Part shown: positions 1 through 7,547 of the stretch, piece after piece | Position numbering within the stretch: the stretch's first letter is position 1 | Layout of the letters: every line of letters starts with the position of its first letter | NCBI RefSeq assembly: GCF_014656415.1 | Contig: NZ_BNCJ01000005.1 | Span: 1 to 64,000, forward strand | Direction of reading: 5' to 3' | Length of the DNA: 64,000 nt | Source of the DNA: Seohaeicola zhoushanensis | Lineage (GTDB): Bacteria > Pseudomonadota > Alphaproteobacteria > Rhodobacterales > Rhodobacteraceae | Made by a program: the position numbers and the translations under genes | The notes under the pieces: model-generated | What the model saw: only the letters and a program-made list of their open reading frames with translations | Database searches by the model: none | What the model was told of the DNA's origin: nothing

Positions 1-60
1 CGGGGGAGGTCGGGATGCCACCCGCAGATCAACAATAGCACAGGCCGGAATAGACAGGCG

Positions 61-85
61 GGAGGTATTTGGGAAGAAGAGAAGC
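61..85 (+). repeat. dispersed A/T-core intergenic element, copy 1
   Basis: The sequence GGAGGTATTTGGGAAGAAGA followed by GAAGC lies just beyond the 3' end of the minus-strand aminotransferase gene. Two closely related copies sit at 5315-5340 (minus) and 10195-10218 (plus), each also next to a gene end. The shared form is GGAG, TATTT, a short variable stretch, then a purine-rich GAAGAAG/GAGAAG tail. I associate such elements with Rhodobacterales intergenic regions from memory. Function is unknown. Confidence 0.6.
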
Positions 86-95
86 AGGCAGCGGT

Positions 96-1289
96 TCAGG
101 CAGACTGGTAGACCGCCCCGACCTCGGCGGCGATGATGCGGGCGATCAGCGCGCAGTCATCGAGGCTGAATGTCAGCGGCACCCGCAGATCGAGGATCCC
201 CGCCAGCACCCGGTCCGATTCCGGCATCCGCGGCGCCTCGACGTAGCGCCAGCTGTCGTAGCGCGAGGTGAAGCCCTTCGGCTCGGCCTCGCCGAACCAT
301 TTCAGCTCCACTCCCCGCGCGGCGCAGCGCGCAACCACCTCGGCGACGCGGGTCTCGGGCCAGTCGAGCAGCAGGAACTGGAAGGAGGAGCCGACGAAAT
401 GCTCGGCCTCGGGGCGTTCGATCACCGTCAGCCCCGGTGTGCCGCGCAGCCCCGCCTCGAGGACGCGGTAGCGCTCGTTCCAGCGTTCCACCTGCGCAGC
501 CAGGTCGCGCAGCTGCGGCCGCAGGATCGCCGCGCGCAGGTTGTCCATCCGCCCGGAGATATTGGGGGTGACGTATTTCACCCGCTCGAAGGCCTCGGGG
601 CCCGGCGCCGCGCGGTGACGGTCGTAGAGCATGTAGGAGCCCGAGAGGATCACCGCCCGCGCCGCCAGGTCCTCGTCGTCGGTGACCAACAGCCCGCCCT
701 CGCCCGAGTTCATGTGCTTGTAGGTCTGCGTCGAATAGGCCGCCGCCAGACCGTGCCGCCCGGAGGGCACGCCATTCCAGCTGGCCCCCATGGTATGAGC
801 GCAATCCTCGATCACGCGGACCCCGGCCGCATCGCAGATCGCCATCAGGCGCTCCATGTCGCAGATATGCCCGCGCATGTGCGACAGCAGCAGCACCCGC
901 GCCTGCCCCGCCTTGGCGGCGAGGTCGTCGAGATCGATGGTCAGCGCCTCGCTGACCCCGACAAAGACCGACACCGCCCCCAGCGAGGCGATGGCGCCGG
1001 GCACCGGGGCCAGGGTGAAGGCATTGGTCAGCACCGGATCGCCCGGCCGGACCCCCGCCGCCCGCAGCGCGGTGGCGATGGCATAGCCGCCCGAGGAAAC
1101 CGCGAGGCAGTATTTCGCCCCGGTGAAGGCGGCGAATTCCTCTTCCAGCCGCGCCGCCTCGGCGATCTCGCCGCCGACCGTGTTATACCGGTGCAGCCGC
1201 CCGTGCCGCAGCACGGCCATGGCCGCTTCGATCCCCGCCTCGGGGATCGGCTCCTGTTGCGTGAAAACGCCGGTGAACCGCTCGCTCAT
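96..1289 (-). CDS. DegT/DnrJ/EryC1/StrS-family PLP-dependent aminotransferase
   Basis: A 397-residue fold-type I aminotransferase of the sugar-aminotransferase (SHMT-like) family, whose members usually aminate nucleotide-linked keto-sugars or related cyclitols in the cytoplasm. The PLP Schiff-base lysine is expected at K191 in YKHMNSGEGG, the family's K-x4-GEGG signature. The ring-stacking aspartate region is EDCAHTMGA at residues 161-169. The cofactor-binding SSGG loop is at 65-68. Length and motif order fit the family. It lies 31 bp downstream of a HAD phosphatase gene on the same strand, so the two are probably co-transcribed. No glycosyltransferase or other sugar gene is visible nearby, so the substrate cannot be named. 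Confidence 0.85.
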   Translation of the reverse strand: MSERFTGVFTQQEPIPEAGIEAAMAVLRHGRLHRYNTVGGEIAEAARLEEEFAAFTGAKYCLAVSSGGYAIATALRAAGVRPGDPVLTNAFTLAPVPGAIASLGAVSVFVGVSEALTIDLDDLAAKAGQARVLLLSHMRGHICDMERLMAICDAAGVRVIEDCAHTMGASWNGVPSGRHGLAAAYSTQTYKHMNSGEGGLLVTDDEDLAARAVILSGSYMLYDRHRAAPGPEAFERVKYVTPNISGRMDNLRAAILRPQLRDLAAQVERWNERYRVLEAGLRGTPGLTVIERPEAEHFVGSSFQFLLLDWPETRVAEVVARCAARGVELKWFGEAEPKGFTSRYDSWRYVEAPRMPESDRVLAGILDLRVPLTFSLDDCALIARIIAAEVGAVYQSA

Positions 1290-1320
1290 GCCGACTGTCT
1301 GCGCCCGCCGCGCGGCGCGG

Positions 1321-1986
1321 TCAAGGCCCCAGCAGCCGCGCCACGACGTCCGGCAGCTCGTCGAAGGAGGCGATCAGCGCCTCGGGCTGCAGCGCCGCCA
1401 TGTCGTCACCCGACGGCCCGAAGGTCACCAGCACCGAAGGCACCCCCGCCGCCCGCGCGGTATTGCGGTCGGTGTCGCTGTCGCCCACCAGCAGGCAGCG
1501 CGCCGGATCGCCGCCCGCCCGCCGCGCCGCCTCGCGCAGCGGCTCGGGGTCGGGCTTCCTGACCGGCAGCGTATCGGCCCCCACCAGCGAGGCGAAGGCG
1601 CCGCGCACGCCGAGGCGCGTCAGCAGCAGTTCGGCCAGCGCCTCGGGCTTGTTGGTGCAGATGCCGACGCCGATGCCGCCCGAACGCAGCGCTTCCACCG
1701 CCTCCATCGCGCCGGGATAGAGCACCGTATGGGTGTCGATCGCCTCGGCATAGGCCTCGAGCAGCACCGGGTAGTACTGGTCGACCGTGCTCGCATCGAA
1801 GAGCGTCAGCCGGTCCAGCCCCTCGCTCAGCATCCGCCGCCCGCCGCGCAGCGCGACGCCGGCATCCAGTTCGGGGTTCAGCACGTCGCCCAGCCCCATC
1901 AGGCGAAAGCAGTGGTTCGCCGCCGCAATCAGGTCCTTGGATGTATCCGCCAGCGTGCCGTCCAGATCGAAGATGACCGTGCGCAT
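1321..1986 (-). CDS. HAD-superfamily phosphatase, phosphoglycolate phosphatase-like
   Basis: A 221-residue HAD hydrolase. Motif I is FDLDGTLADT with nucleophile D7 and acid/base D9. A motif II-like TNKP follows the helical cap, and motif IV is VGDSDTD near residue 168. The cap insertion between motif I and motif II is the small helical C1 type, as in Gph and beta-phosphoglucomutase-like enzymes. Phosphoglycolate phosphatase is the most likely role, but HAD substrate specificity is poorly predicted from sequence. The gene starts 131 bp from the divergent glmU and reads toward the aminotransferase gene, probably as a two-gene operon. Confidence 0.8.
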   Translation of the reverse strand: MRTVIFDLDGTLADTSKDLIAAANHCFRLMGLGDVLNPELDAGVALRGGRRMLSEGLDRLTLFDASTVDQYYPVLLEAYAEAIDTHTVLYPGAMEAVEALRSGGIGVGICTNKPEALAELLLTRLGVRGAFASLVGADTLPVRKPDPEPLREAARRAGGDPARCLLVGDSDTDRNTARAAGVPSVLVTFGPSGDDMAALQPEALIASFDELPDVVARLLGP

Positions 1987-2117
1987 TGCCTGCTCCTCTC
2001 GGCGTCTTTCCGCCCCGCGCTGTTGCAGACTGCAAAACAGTTTGATTGCCGCCCGGCTTGCGCCTTTCCGTTCAGCGGATAAAACGGGCGAAATCCAAAT
2101 TCAAAGAGAAATCACTC

Positions 2118-3467
2118 ATGGACATCGCACTTGTCATCCTGGCTGCCGGAAAAGGCACACGGATGAACTCGGAGTTGCCGAAGGTGCTGCACCCGATCGC
2201 CCATGCCCCGATGCTGGCCCATGCCATGAGCGCGGGCGCGGCGCTGGATCCGGTCCGCACCGTGGTCGTCGCCGGCCATGGCGCCGACGAGGTGCGCGCC
2301 GCGGTGGCCCGCATCGACGAGCGCGCCGAGGTGGTGCTGCAGGACGAACAGCATGGCACCGCCCATGCCGTCGACATGGCCCGCGCGACGCTGGAAGGCT
2401 TCGAGGGCGATATCGTCGTGCTCTTCGGCGACACGCCCTTCCTGCGCCCCGAGACGCTGGAGCGCATGGCCGCCGCGCGCCAGGGCTCCGACCTGGTGGT
2501 GCTGGGCTTCGAGGCCGCCGACCCCGGCCGCTATGGCCGCCTGGTGATGGATGGTGACCGGCTCGCGCGCATCGTCGAGTTCAAGGATGCCACCGAGGCC
2601 GAGCGCGCCCTCACCTTCTGCAACAGCGGGCTGATGGCCTGCGATGCGGCCACGCTGTTCTCGCTGATCGCCGAAGTGGGCAATGCCAATGCCTCGGGCG
2701 AATACTACCTGACCGATGTGGTCGCCCTGGCCAATGCGCGCGGCCTCTCGGTCACCGCGGTGACCTGCGACGAGGCCGAGACTCTGGGCATCAACACCCG
2801 CGCCGAACTCGCCGCCGCCGAGGCCGCCTTCCAGGCCCGCGCCCGCGCCGAGCTGCTCGAGACCGGCGTCACCATGATGGCGCCCGAGACGGTCTACCTC
2901 GCGCTCGACACGGTGATCGGGCGGGACGCGGTGATCGAGCCCAACGTGGTCTTCGGCCCCGAGGTCACGGTGGAATCCGGCGCCCGCATCCGCGCCTTCA
3001 GCCATCTCGAAGGCTGCCACGTCAGCCGCGGCGCCACCGTCGGCCCCTTCGCCCGCCTGCGCCCCGGCGCGGAACTGGCCGAGGACGTGCACATCGGCAA
3101 TTTCGTCGAGATCAAGAACGCCACCATCGCCGAAGGCGCCAAGGTCAACCACCTCAGCTACATCGGCGATGCCTCGGTCGGCGAAAAGAGTAACATCGGC
3201 GCGGGCACCATCACCTGCAATTACGACGGCGTCTTCAAGCACCGCACCGAGATCGGCGCGAACGCCTTCATCGGGTCGGACACCCTGCTGGTCGCCCCGG
3301 TCCGCGTCGGTCACAACGCGATGACCGCCACCGGCACCGTGGTGACGAAGGACATTCCCGACGGTGCCATGGCCATCGGTCGCACCGAGCAGGTCAACAA
3401 ACCGGGCTTCGCGGTCAAGATGTTCGAAATGTTAAAGGCCAGAAAGGCCAAACAGCAGAAAGGCTGA
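2118..3467 (+). CDS. glmU: bifunctional N-acetylglucosamine-1-phosphate uridyltransferase / glucosamine-1-phosphate acetyltransferase
   Basis: A 449-residue GlmU, the cytosolic enzyme that acetylates glucosamine-1-P and then uridylylates it to UDP-GlcNAc for peptidoglycan and lipid A. The N-terminal nucleotidyltransferase domain has the LAAGKGTRM signature at residues 8-16 followed by KVLHP. The second half is a left-handed beta-helix of hexapeptide repeats with the GEKSNIGAGTITCNYDG and GSDTLLVAPV stretches typical of the acetyltransferase active site. The start was set at the ATG at 2118, where the GlmU N-terminus MDIALVILAAGKG begins, with AAAGAGAA a few bases upstream. An in-frame extension upstream has no homology-like content. 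glmS follows after 5 bp, so the two pathway enzymes are co-expressed. Confidence 0.97.
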   Translation: MDIALVILAAGKGTRMNSELPKVLHPIAHAPMLAHAMSAGAALDPVRTVVVAGHGADEVRAAVARIDERAEVVLQDEQHGTAHAVDMARATLEGFEGDIVVLFGDTPFLRPETLERMAAARQGSDLVVLGFEAADPGRYGRLVMDGDRLARIVEFKDATEAERALTFCNSGLMACDAATLFSLIAEVGNANASGEYYLTDVVALANARGLSVTAVTCDEAETLGINTRAELAAAEAAFQARARAELLETGVTMMAPETVYLALDTVIGRDAVIEPNVVFGPEVTVESGARIRAFSHLEGCHVSRGATVGPFARLRPGAELAEDVHIGNFVEIKNATIAEGAKVNHLSYIGDASVGEKSNIGAGTITCNYDGVFKHRTEIGANAFIGSDTLLVAPVRVGHNAMTATGTVVTKDIPDGAMAIGRTEQVNKPGFAVKMFEMLKARKAKQQKG

Positions 3468-3472
3468 GCAGA

Positions 3473-5296
3473 ATGTGCGGAATTATAGGGGTCCTCAGCG
3501 ACCACGAGGCCGCGCCGATCCTCGTCGAGGCGCTCAAGCGGCTCGAGTATCGCGGCTATGACAGCGCCGGCATCGCCACCATCAACGGCGGCGCGCTCGA
3601 CCGCCGCCGCGCGGTCGGCAAGCTGGTCAACCTCTCCGACCTGCTGGTGCACGAGCCGCTCGCCGGCAAGGCCGGCATCGGCCACACCCGCTGGGCCACC
3701 CATGGCGCGCCCACCATCGGCAACGCCCACCCGCATCGCGCCGGGCGGGTCGCCGTAGTGCATAACGGCATCATCGAGAACTTCCGCGAGCTGCGCGCCG
3801 AACTGGCTGCGCTCGGCGTGCCCTTCACCACCGAGACCGACACCGAGACAGTGGCGCTGCTGACCGAATACCACATGTCCCAGGGCCTCGGCCCCGTCGA
3901 GGCGGTGTTCAAGACGCTCGACCGGCTCGAGGGCGCCTTCGCGCTCGCCTTCCTCTTCGATGGCGAGGATGACCTGATCGTCGCCGCCCGCAAGGGCTCG
4001 CCGCTGGCCATCGGCCACGGTGACGGCGAGATGTATGTCGGCTCCGACGCCATCGCCCTGGCGCCGCTGACCGACCGCATCACCTACCTCGAAGAGGGCG
4101 ACCGCGCAGTCGTCACCCGCAAGGGCGTCGAGATCCGCGACGCTCGCGGTGCGCTGGCCAACCGGGCGATGCGCCAGATCAACATCGACAACACCCGCGT
4201 CGACAAGGCCGGCCACAAGCACTTCATGGCCAAGGAGATCGCCGAGCAGCCCCAGGTGATCGGCGAGGCGGTGAACCACTACCTGCCCGCCGGCGGCGAT
4301 GCGGTCGTGCTGCCGGGCGAAGGCATCGACTTCTCGCGCGTCGAGCGGCTGACCATGGTGGCCTGCGGCACCGCCTTCTACGCCTGCCTCACCGCCAAAT
4401 ACTGGTTCGAACAGCTCGCCCGCCTGCCGGTCGAGGTCGATATCGCCTCGGAGTTCCGCTACCGCGAGCCGCCGGTCAGCCCCGGCACCCTGGCGCTCTT
4501 CGTCAGCCAGTCGGGTGAAACCGCCGACACTCTCGCCGCCCTGCGCTACTGCCAGGACAAGGCGGCGCAGATCGTCTCGGTGGTCAATGTCCCCGAAAGC
4601 TCGATCGCGCGCGAAAGCGACCTCGCCCTGCCGATCCATGCCGGCGTCGAGATCGGCGTCGCCTCGACCAAGGCCTTCACCTGCCAGCTGAGCGTGCTGC
4701 TGATGCTGGCGCTCAAGGCCGCCGCCGACCGCGGCACCATCTCCCCAGAGGAGCGCGCCGACCGCATCGCCGACCTGCGCGGCCTGCCCCAGGCGATCAA
4801 CGCCGCGCTCGACCGCAACGACGAGATCCGCGCCGCCGCCCAACGCCTCTCCGAGGCCCGCGACGTGCTCTTCCTGGGCCGCGGCGCGATGTATCCCCTG
4901 GCGCTGGAAGGCGCGTTGAAACTCAAGGAAATCAGCTATATCCACGCCGAAGGTTACGCATCCGGCGAACTCAAGCACGGCCCTATCGCGCTGATCGACA
5001 AGCAGATGCCGGTGGTGGTCATGGCGCCGCACGACGACCTCTTCGACAAGACCGTCTCCAACATGCAGGAGGTTATGGCGCGCAAGGGCAAGGTGGTGCT
5101 GATCTCCGACGAGGCCGGTATCGCCGAAGCGCAGGAGGGCACCTGGGCCACGGTGCGGATGCCAGCCATCCACCCGTTGCTGGCCCCCATCCTCTACGCG
5201 GTGCCCGCGCAGTTGCTCGCCTACCACGCGGCGGTGGCCAAGGGCACCGATGTCGACCAGCCGAGGAACCTGGCGAAATCCGTCACCGTCGAATGA
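3473..5296 (+). CDS. glmS: glutamine--fructose-6-phosphate aminotransferase (isomerizing)
   Basis: A 607-residue GlmS that converts fructose-6-P and glutamine to glucosamine-6-P, the committed step of amino-sugar synthesis. After Met removal, C2 of MCGIIGV is the N-terminal nucleophile of the class II glutaminase domain, which includes TRWATHG and the EIAEQP region. Two SIS sugar-isomerase domains follow, with SQSGETADT and ASTKAFTCQ. The C-terminus DVDQPRNLAKSVTVE carries the catalytic lysine at K603. Full length for the family. The 5-bp gap after glmU implies translational coupling. There is no sign of a glmS ribozyme, which belongs to Gram-positive bacteria. Confidence 0.97.
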   Translation: MCGIIGVLSDHEAAPILVEALKRLEYRGYDSAGIATINGGALDRRRAVGKLVNLSDLLVHEPLAGKAGIGHTRWATHGAPTIGNAHPHRAGRVAVVHNGIIENFRELRAELAALGVPFTTETDTETVALLTEYHMSQGLGPVEAVFKTLDRLEGAFALAFLFDGEDDLIVAARKGSPLAIGHGDGEMYVGSDAIALAPLTDRITYLEEGDRAVVTRKGVEIRDARGALANRAMRQINIDNTRVDKAGHKHFMAKEIAEQPQVIGEAVNHYLPAGGDAVVLPGEGIDFSRVERLTMVACGTAFYACLTAKYWFEQLARLPVEVDIASEFRYREPPVSPGTLALFVSQSGETADTLAALRYCQDKAAQIVSVVNVPESSIARESDLALPIHAGVEIGVASTKAFTCQLSVLLMLALKAAADRGTISPEERADRIADLRGLPQAINAALDRNDEIRAAAQRLSEARDVLFLGRGAMYPLALEGALKLKEISYIHAEGYASGELKHGPIALIDKQMPVVVMAPHDDLFDKTVSNMQEVMARKGKVVLISDEAGIAEAQEGTWATVRMPAIHPLLAPILYAVPAQLLAYHAAVAKGTDVDQPRNLAKSVTVE

Positions 5297-5314
5297 CGCC
5301 GCAGAACGCCCCCG

Positions 5315-5340
5315 GCTTCTCTTCTTCAAAAATATCTCCG
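5315..5340 (-). repeat. dispersed A/T-core intergenic element, copy 2
   Basis: Read on the minus strand this is CGGAGATATTTTTGAAGAAG then AGAAGC, matching the copies at 61-85 and 10195-10218. On the plus strand it starts 18 bp after the glmS stop. It is followed by two G/C dyads, GCCGCC-GAA-GGCGGC and GGGGGC-AGC-GCCCCC (about 5345-5385). The composite may work as a terminator or mRNA 3' structure for glmS, but there is no U-tract after the stems on the plus strand. Confidence 0.55.
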
Positions 5341-5510
5341 GGGGGGGCCGCCGAAGGCGGCGGGGGCAGCGCCCCCATCCGCCTCTGTCATTTGCACTTT
5401 CCCTTGAGAATGGGGGCGATGTCTTACCTGGCCGCGGCGTCTCGCGTCGGGGGCACTGCACATGGCGGTTGGACTGGGCCCCCACCCCCCGGCCGCCACG
5501 ACCGTCGACC

Positions 5511-6401
5511 TCAGGGGTCGGTGCGGAACCGGCCGGGAAGGCGGCGCACCGCGTCCGGCGCGAAGCGGTCCCAGACCAGGTAGCTGCCCGAGGCGATCAC
5601 GATCGCCACGCCCAGCAGCATCTCCCAGTCCGGCCGTTCGCCGAAGACCAGCGCGCCCAGGGCCACCATCCAGACGAACTGCAGGTTCATCAGCGGCGTC
5701 ACCGTGTAGGCCGGCAGCAGCCGCAGCGCCACCACGGTCAGCCAGCGCGCCCCGAAGAGCAGCACCGCATAGACCCCCGCCAGCGCCAGGTCGGCCACCG
5801 GCATCGGCTGCCAGACGAAGGGCAGCGCCGCCGCCATCCCCAGGCAGAGCGCGAGGTTGGGCCAGAAGACCTGCGCCAGCGTGTTGCTCTCGACCTGCCC
5901 GATGCGGCGCGCCAGCACCATCGACAGCGTGCCCGAAACCGCCGCCCCCAGCGCCCAGGCATGCCCCTCGCTCGCCGTGTGCAGCCCCGACGGGAACAGG
6001 CAGAACATCCCCACGAACCCCGCTGCCAGCGCCGCCCAGGCCGCCGGGCGGACGTGCTCGCCCAGGATCGGCCCCGACATCAGCCCGGCAAGGATCGGCA
6101 TCAGCCCGATGAACAGGAAGACCTCGGCAAAGGGCAGATGGCGGAAGGCCTGGAAGAAGGCCACCGCCGCCGCCACCGTCATCACCGCGCGCAGCGCCAT
6201 CGCCTTCGGTCGCGCGGTGGCCAGCCCCTGCCCGCGCCAGCGCGCCGTGGCCAGGGTCAGCAAGACCACCACCGCGCCCGACAGCGCGAAGAGCTGCGGC
6301 GCGGCGTAGGAATGCGCGATCTGCTTGGTGATCGCATCGGCCAGGGCGATCAGCCCGGTGTAGAGAACGACCAGCCCGGCGCCCAGCAGCGCGCCGTTCA
6401 T
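5511..6401 (-). CDS. DMT-superfamily (EamA-type) transporter, putative exporter
   Basis: A 296-residue, very hydrophobic protein with about ten predicted membrane helices arranged as two homologous EamA halves, the usual size for drug/metabolite transporters in the inner membrane. The helix-rich stretches run from MNGALLGAGLVVLYTGLIAL to IVIASGSYLVW. Family members export amino acids, small metabolites or peptides, and substrates cannot be read from sequence. Its ATG overlaps the TGA of the upstream 358-residue gene in an ATGA tetranucleotide, so the two are translationally coupled. That places it in a three-gene unit with the repeat protein further upstream and makes export of that unit's product a reasonable but unproven role. 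Confidence 0.85.
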   Translation of the reverse strand: MNGALLGAGLVVLYTGLIALADAITKQIAHSYAAPQLFALSGAVVVLLTLATARWRGQGLATARPKAMALRAVMTVAAAVAFFQAFRHLPFAEVFLFIGLMPILAGLMSGPILGEHVRPAAWAALAAGFVGMFCLFPSGLHTASEGHAWALGAAVSGTLSMVLARRIGQVESNTLAQVFWPNLALCLGMAAALPFVWQPMPVADLALAGVYAVLLFGARWLTVVALRLLPAYTVTPLMNLQFVWMVALGALVFGERPDWEMLLGVAIVIASGSYLVWDRFAPDAVRRLPGRFRTDP

Positions 6402-7474
6402 ATTGCCACCCCCTGCAGGCCGGTGCGCGCGAAGCCGGCAAAGAAGGCGCCGAAACGCGGGCTGCTGGCCTCGGCCAAGACCAGGATGTCATGCCCGGCC
6501 TCGCTCAGCCGCGCCTCGACGTGGCGGCGCATCGCCCCCCAGTCGTCGGAACGCGCGTCCTCCAGCCCCAACATGCATTCCGACATCACCCGCAACGGCC
6601 CCGGTGCCGCCATGCCGCGATAAAAGGCCATCCGCCCCGGCGCGGTCCGCTGGCGGAACGTGTCCCGCCCCGCCACGGCCATCGCCCAATTGCAGACGAG
6701 GTAGTCGTGGTAATCGTCGCCCAGCCCCGCCTGCGGCCCGCATTCGGCGCCAAAGCGGTGGGTCTCGCCCTCCAGCCAGTGCTCCCAGATTGCCGGCGGC
6801 ACCGCCCCGGCAAAGCGCTGCGCCACGCAGATTTCGGCCAGCAGGTCGGCGTTCTGGTCGAGATAGGCCAGCAACCCGGCGTATTCGAGGCTCTCCAGCG
6901 CCGCCGCCGAAAGGCCCGGATCACGCCGCCCGTATTCGCTGAGATAGAAGACGATATGGGTGAGTTCGTAGGCGGCTTTCTTGTTGGGCATGGCGAAAGT
7001 GGCGGACCGTTCGGCGAAACGATGGAGCCGCTCGGTCAGCCCGGCATCCTCGGGCAGCGCGTCGACCCCGCGCCGCAGCGTCAGCCGCCGCGCCTCGGCG
7101 CGCTGCAGGTCCGACATCTCCGCCTCGGCCAGCCCCTCGCGCGCCACCCAGGCCGCCAGCGCCTCGCCCTTGCCGCCGCCGATCCCGAGATCCTCGAGAT
7201 CGAGGCAGATCGACAGCAGGAAGCGGTAATATTGCGGGAAGAAGCCCAGCCGCTTCTCGATCCGCTCGTAGAAGTCGCGATGCGGCTCCAGCACCCCGGC
7301 ACCGGGGCGGACCCCGGTGCATTCGAGGATGTTCAGAAGCTCGGCGTTCTCCTTCAGCCAGAAGACATCGTCCGTGCCCCGGCGATGACTGGCAAAGCAG
7401 TCGACCAGGTGCGCAATGCGCCCCTCGCGGCCCTGCCGCGGCGAGGGGACATTCAGCCGGATCACATTTGTCAT
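6398..7474 (-). CDS. conserved-looking helical protein of unknown function, partner of the repeat protein
   Basis: A 358-residue soluble protein that I do not recognise; it may belong to a Rhodobacterales-restricted domain family. It looks mostly helical, with no signal peptide or membrane segment. Stretches that look functional are KKAAYELTHIVFYLSEYG in the middle (an ExxH pattern), IWEHWLEGETHRFG, DDYHDYLVCNWAMA and the end FYRGMAAPGPLRVMSECML. The clustered His, Glu, Asp and Tyr residues could form a metal site, but this is inference. The start was placed at the ATG at 7474 (MTNVIRLNVP) because the longer in-frame extension reads antisense through the neighbouring repeat gene. The gene lies 73 bp after the repeat-protein stop, separated from it by a strong hairpin, and overlaps the transporter start by 4 bp. 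Confidence 0.75.
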   Translation of the reverse strand: MTNVIRLNVPSPRQGREGRIAHLVDCFASHRRGTDDVFWLKENAELLNILECTGVRPGAGVLEPHRDFYERIEKRLGFFPQYYRFLLSICLDLEDLGIGGGKGEALAAWVAREGLAEAEMSDLQRAEARRLTLRRGVDALPEDAGLTERLHRFAERSATFAMPNKKAAYELTHIVFYLSEYGRRDPGLSAAALESLEYAGLLAYLDQNADLLAEICVAQRFAGAVPPAIWEHWLEGETHRFGAECGPQAGLGDDYHDYLVCNWAMAVAGRDTFRQRTAPGRMAFYRGMAAPGPLRVMSECMLGLEDARSDDWGAMRRHVEARLSEAGHDILVLAEASSPRFGAFFAGFARTGLQGVAI

Positions 7475-7515
7475 GGAATTGCTCCCGTCCAACGGCGCCA
7501 ACCAAACGCCCCCCA

Positions 7516-7537
7516 GGTCCAGGACCGCTCCTGGACC
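7516..7537 (-). promoter_or_regulatory. intercistronic hairpin behind the repeat-protein gene
   Basis: A perfect 9-bp stem, GGTCCAGGA / TCCTGGACC, with a 4-nt loop lies 10 bp after the repeat-protein stop and 42 bp before the next start. On the minus strand it is followed by G/C, not a U-run. It is therefore more likely a processing/stability or partial-attenuation structure than a full terminator. Such hairpins commonly let a first gene be expressed in excess over downstream genes. Confidence 0.6.
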
Positions 7538-7547
7538 ACGCGCGCTA

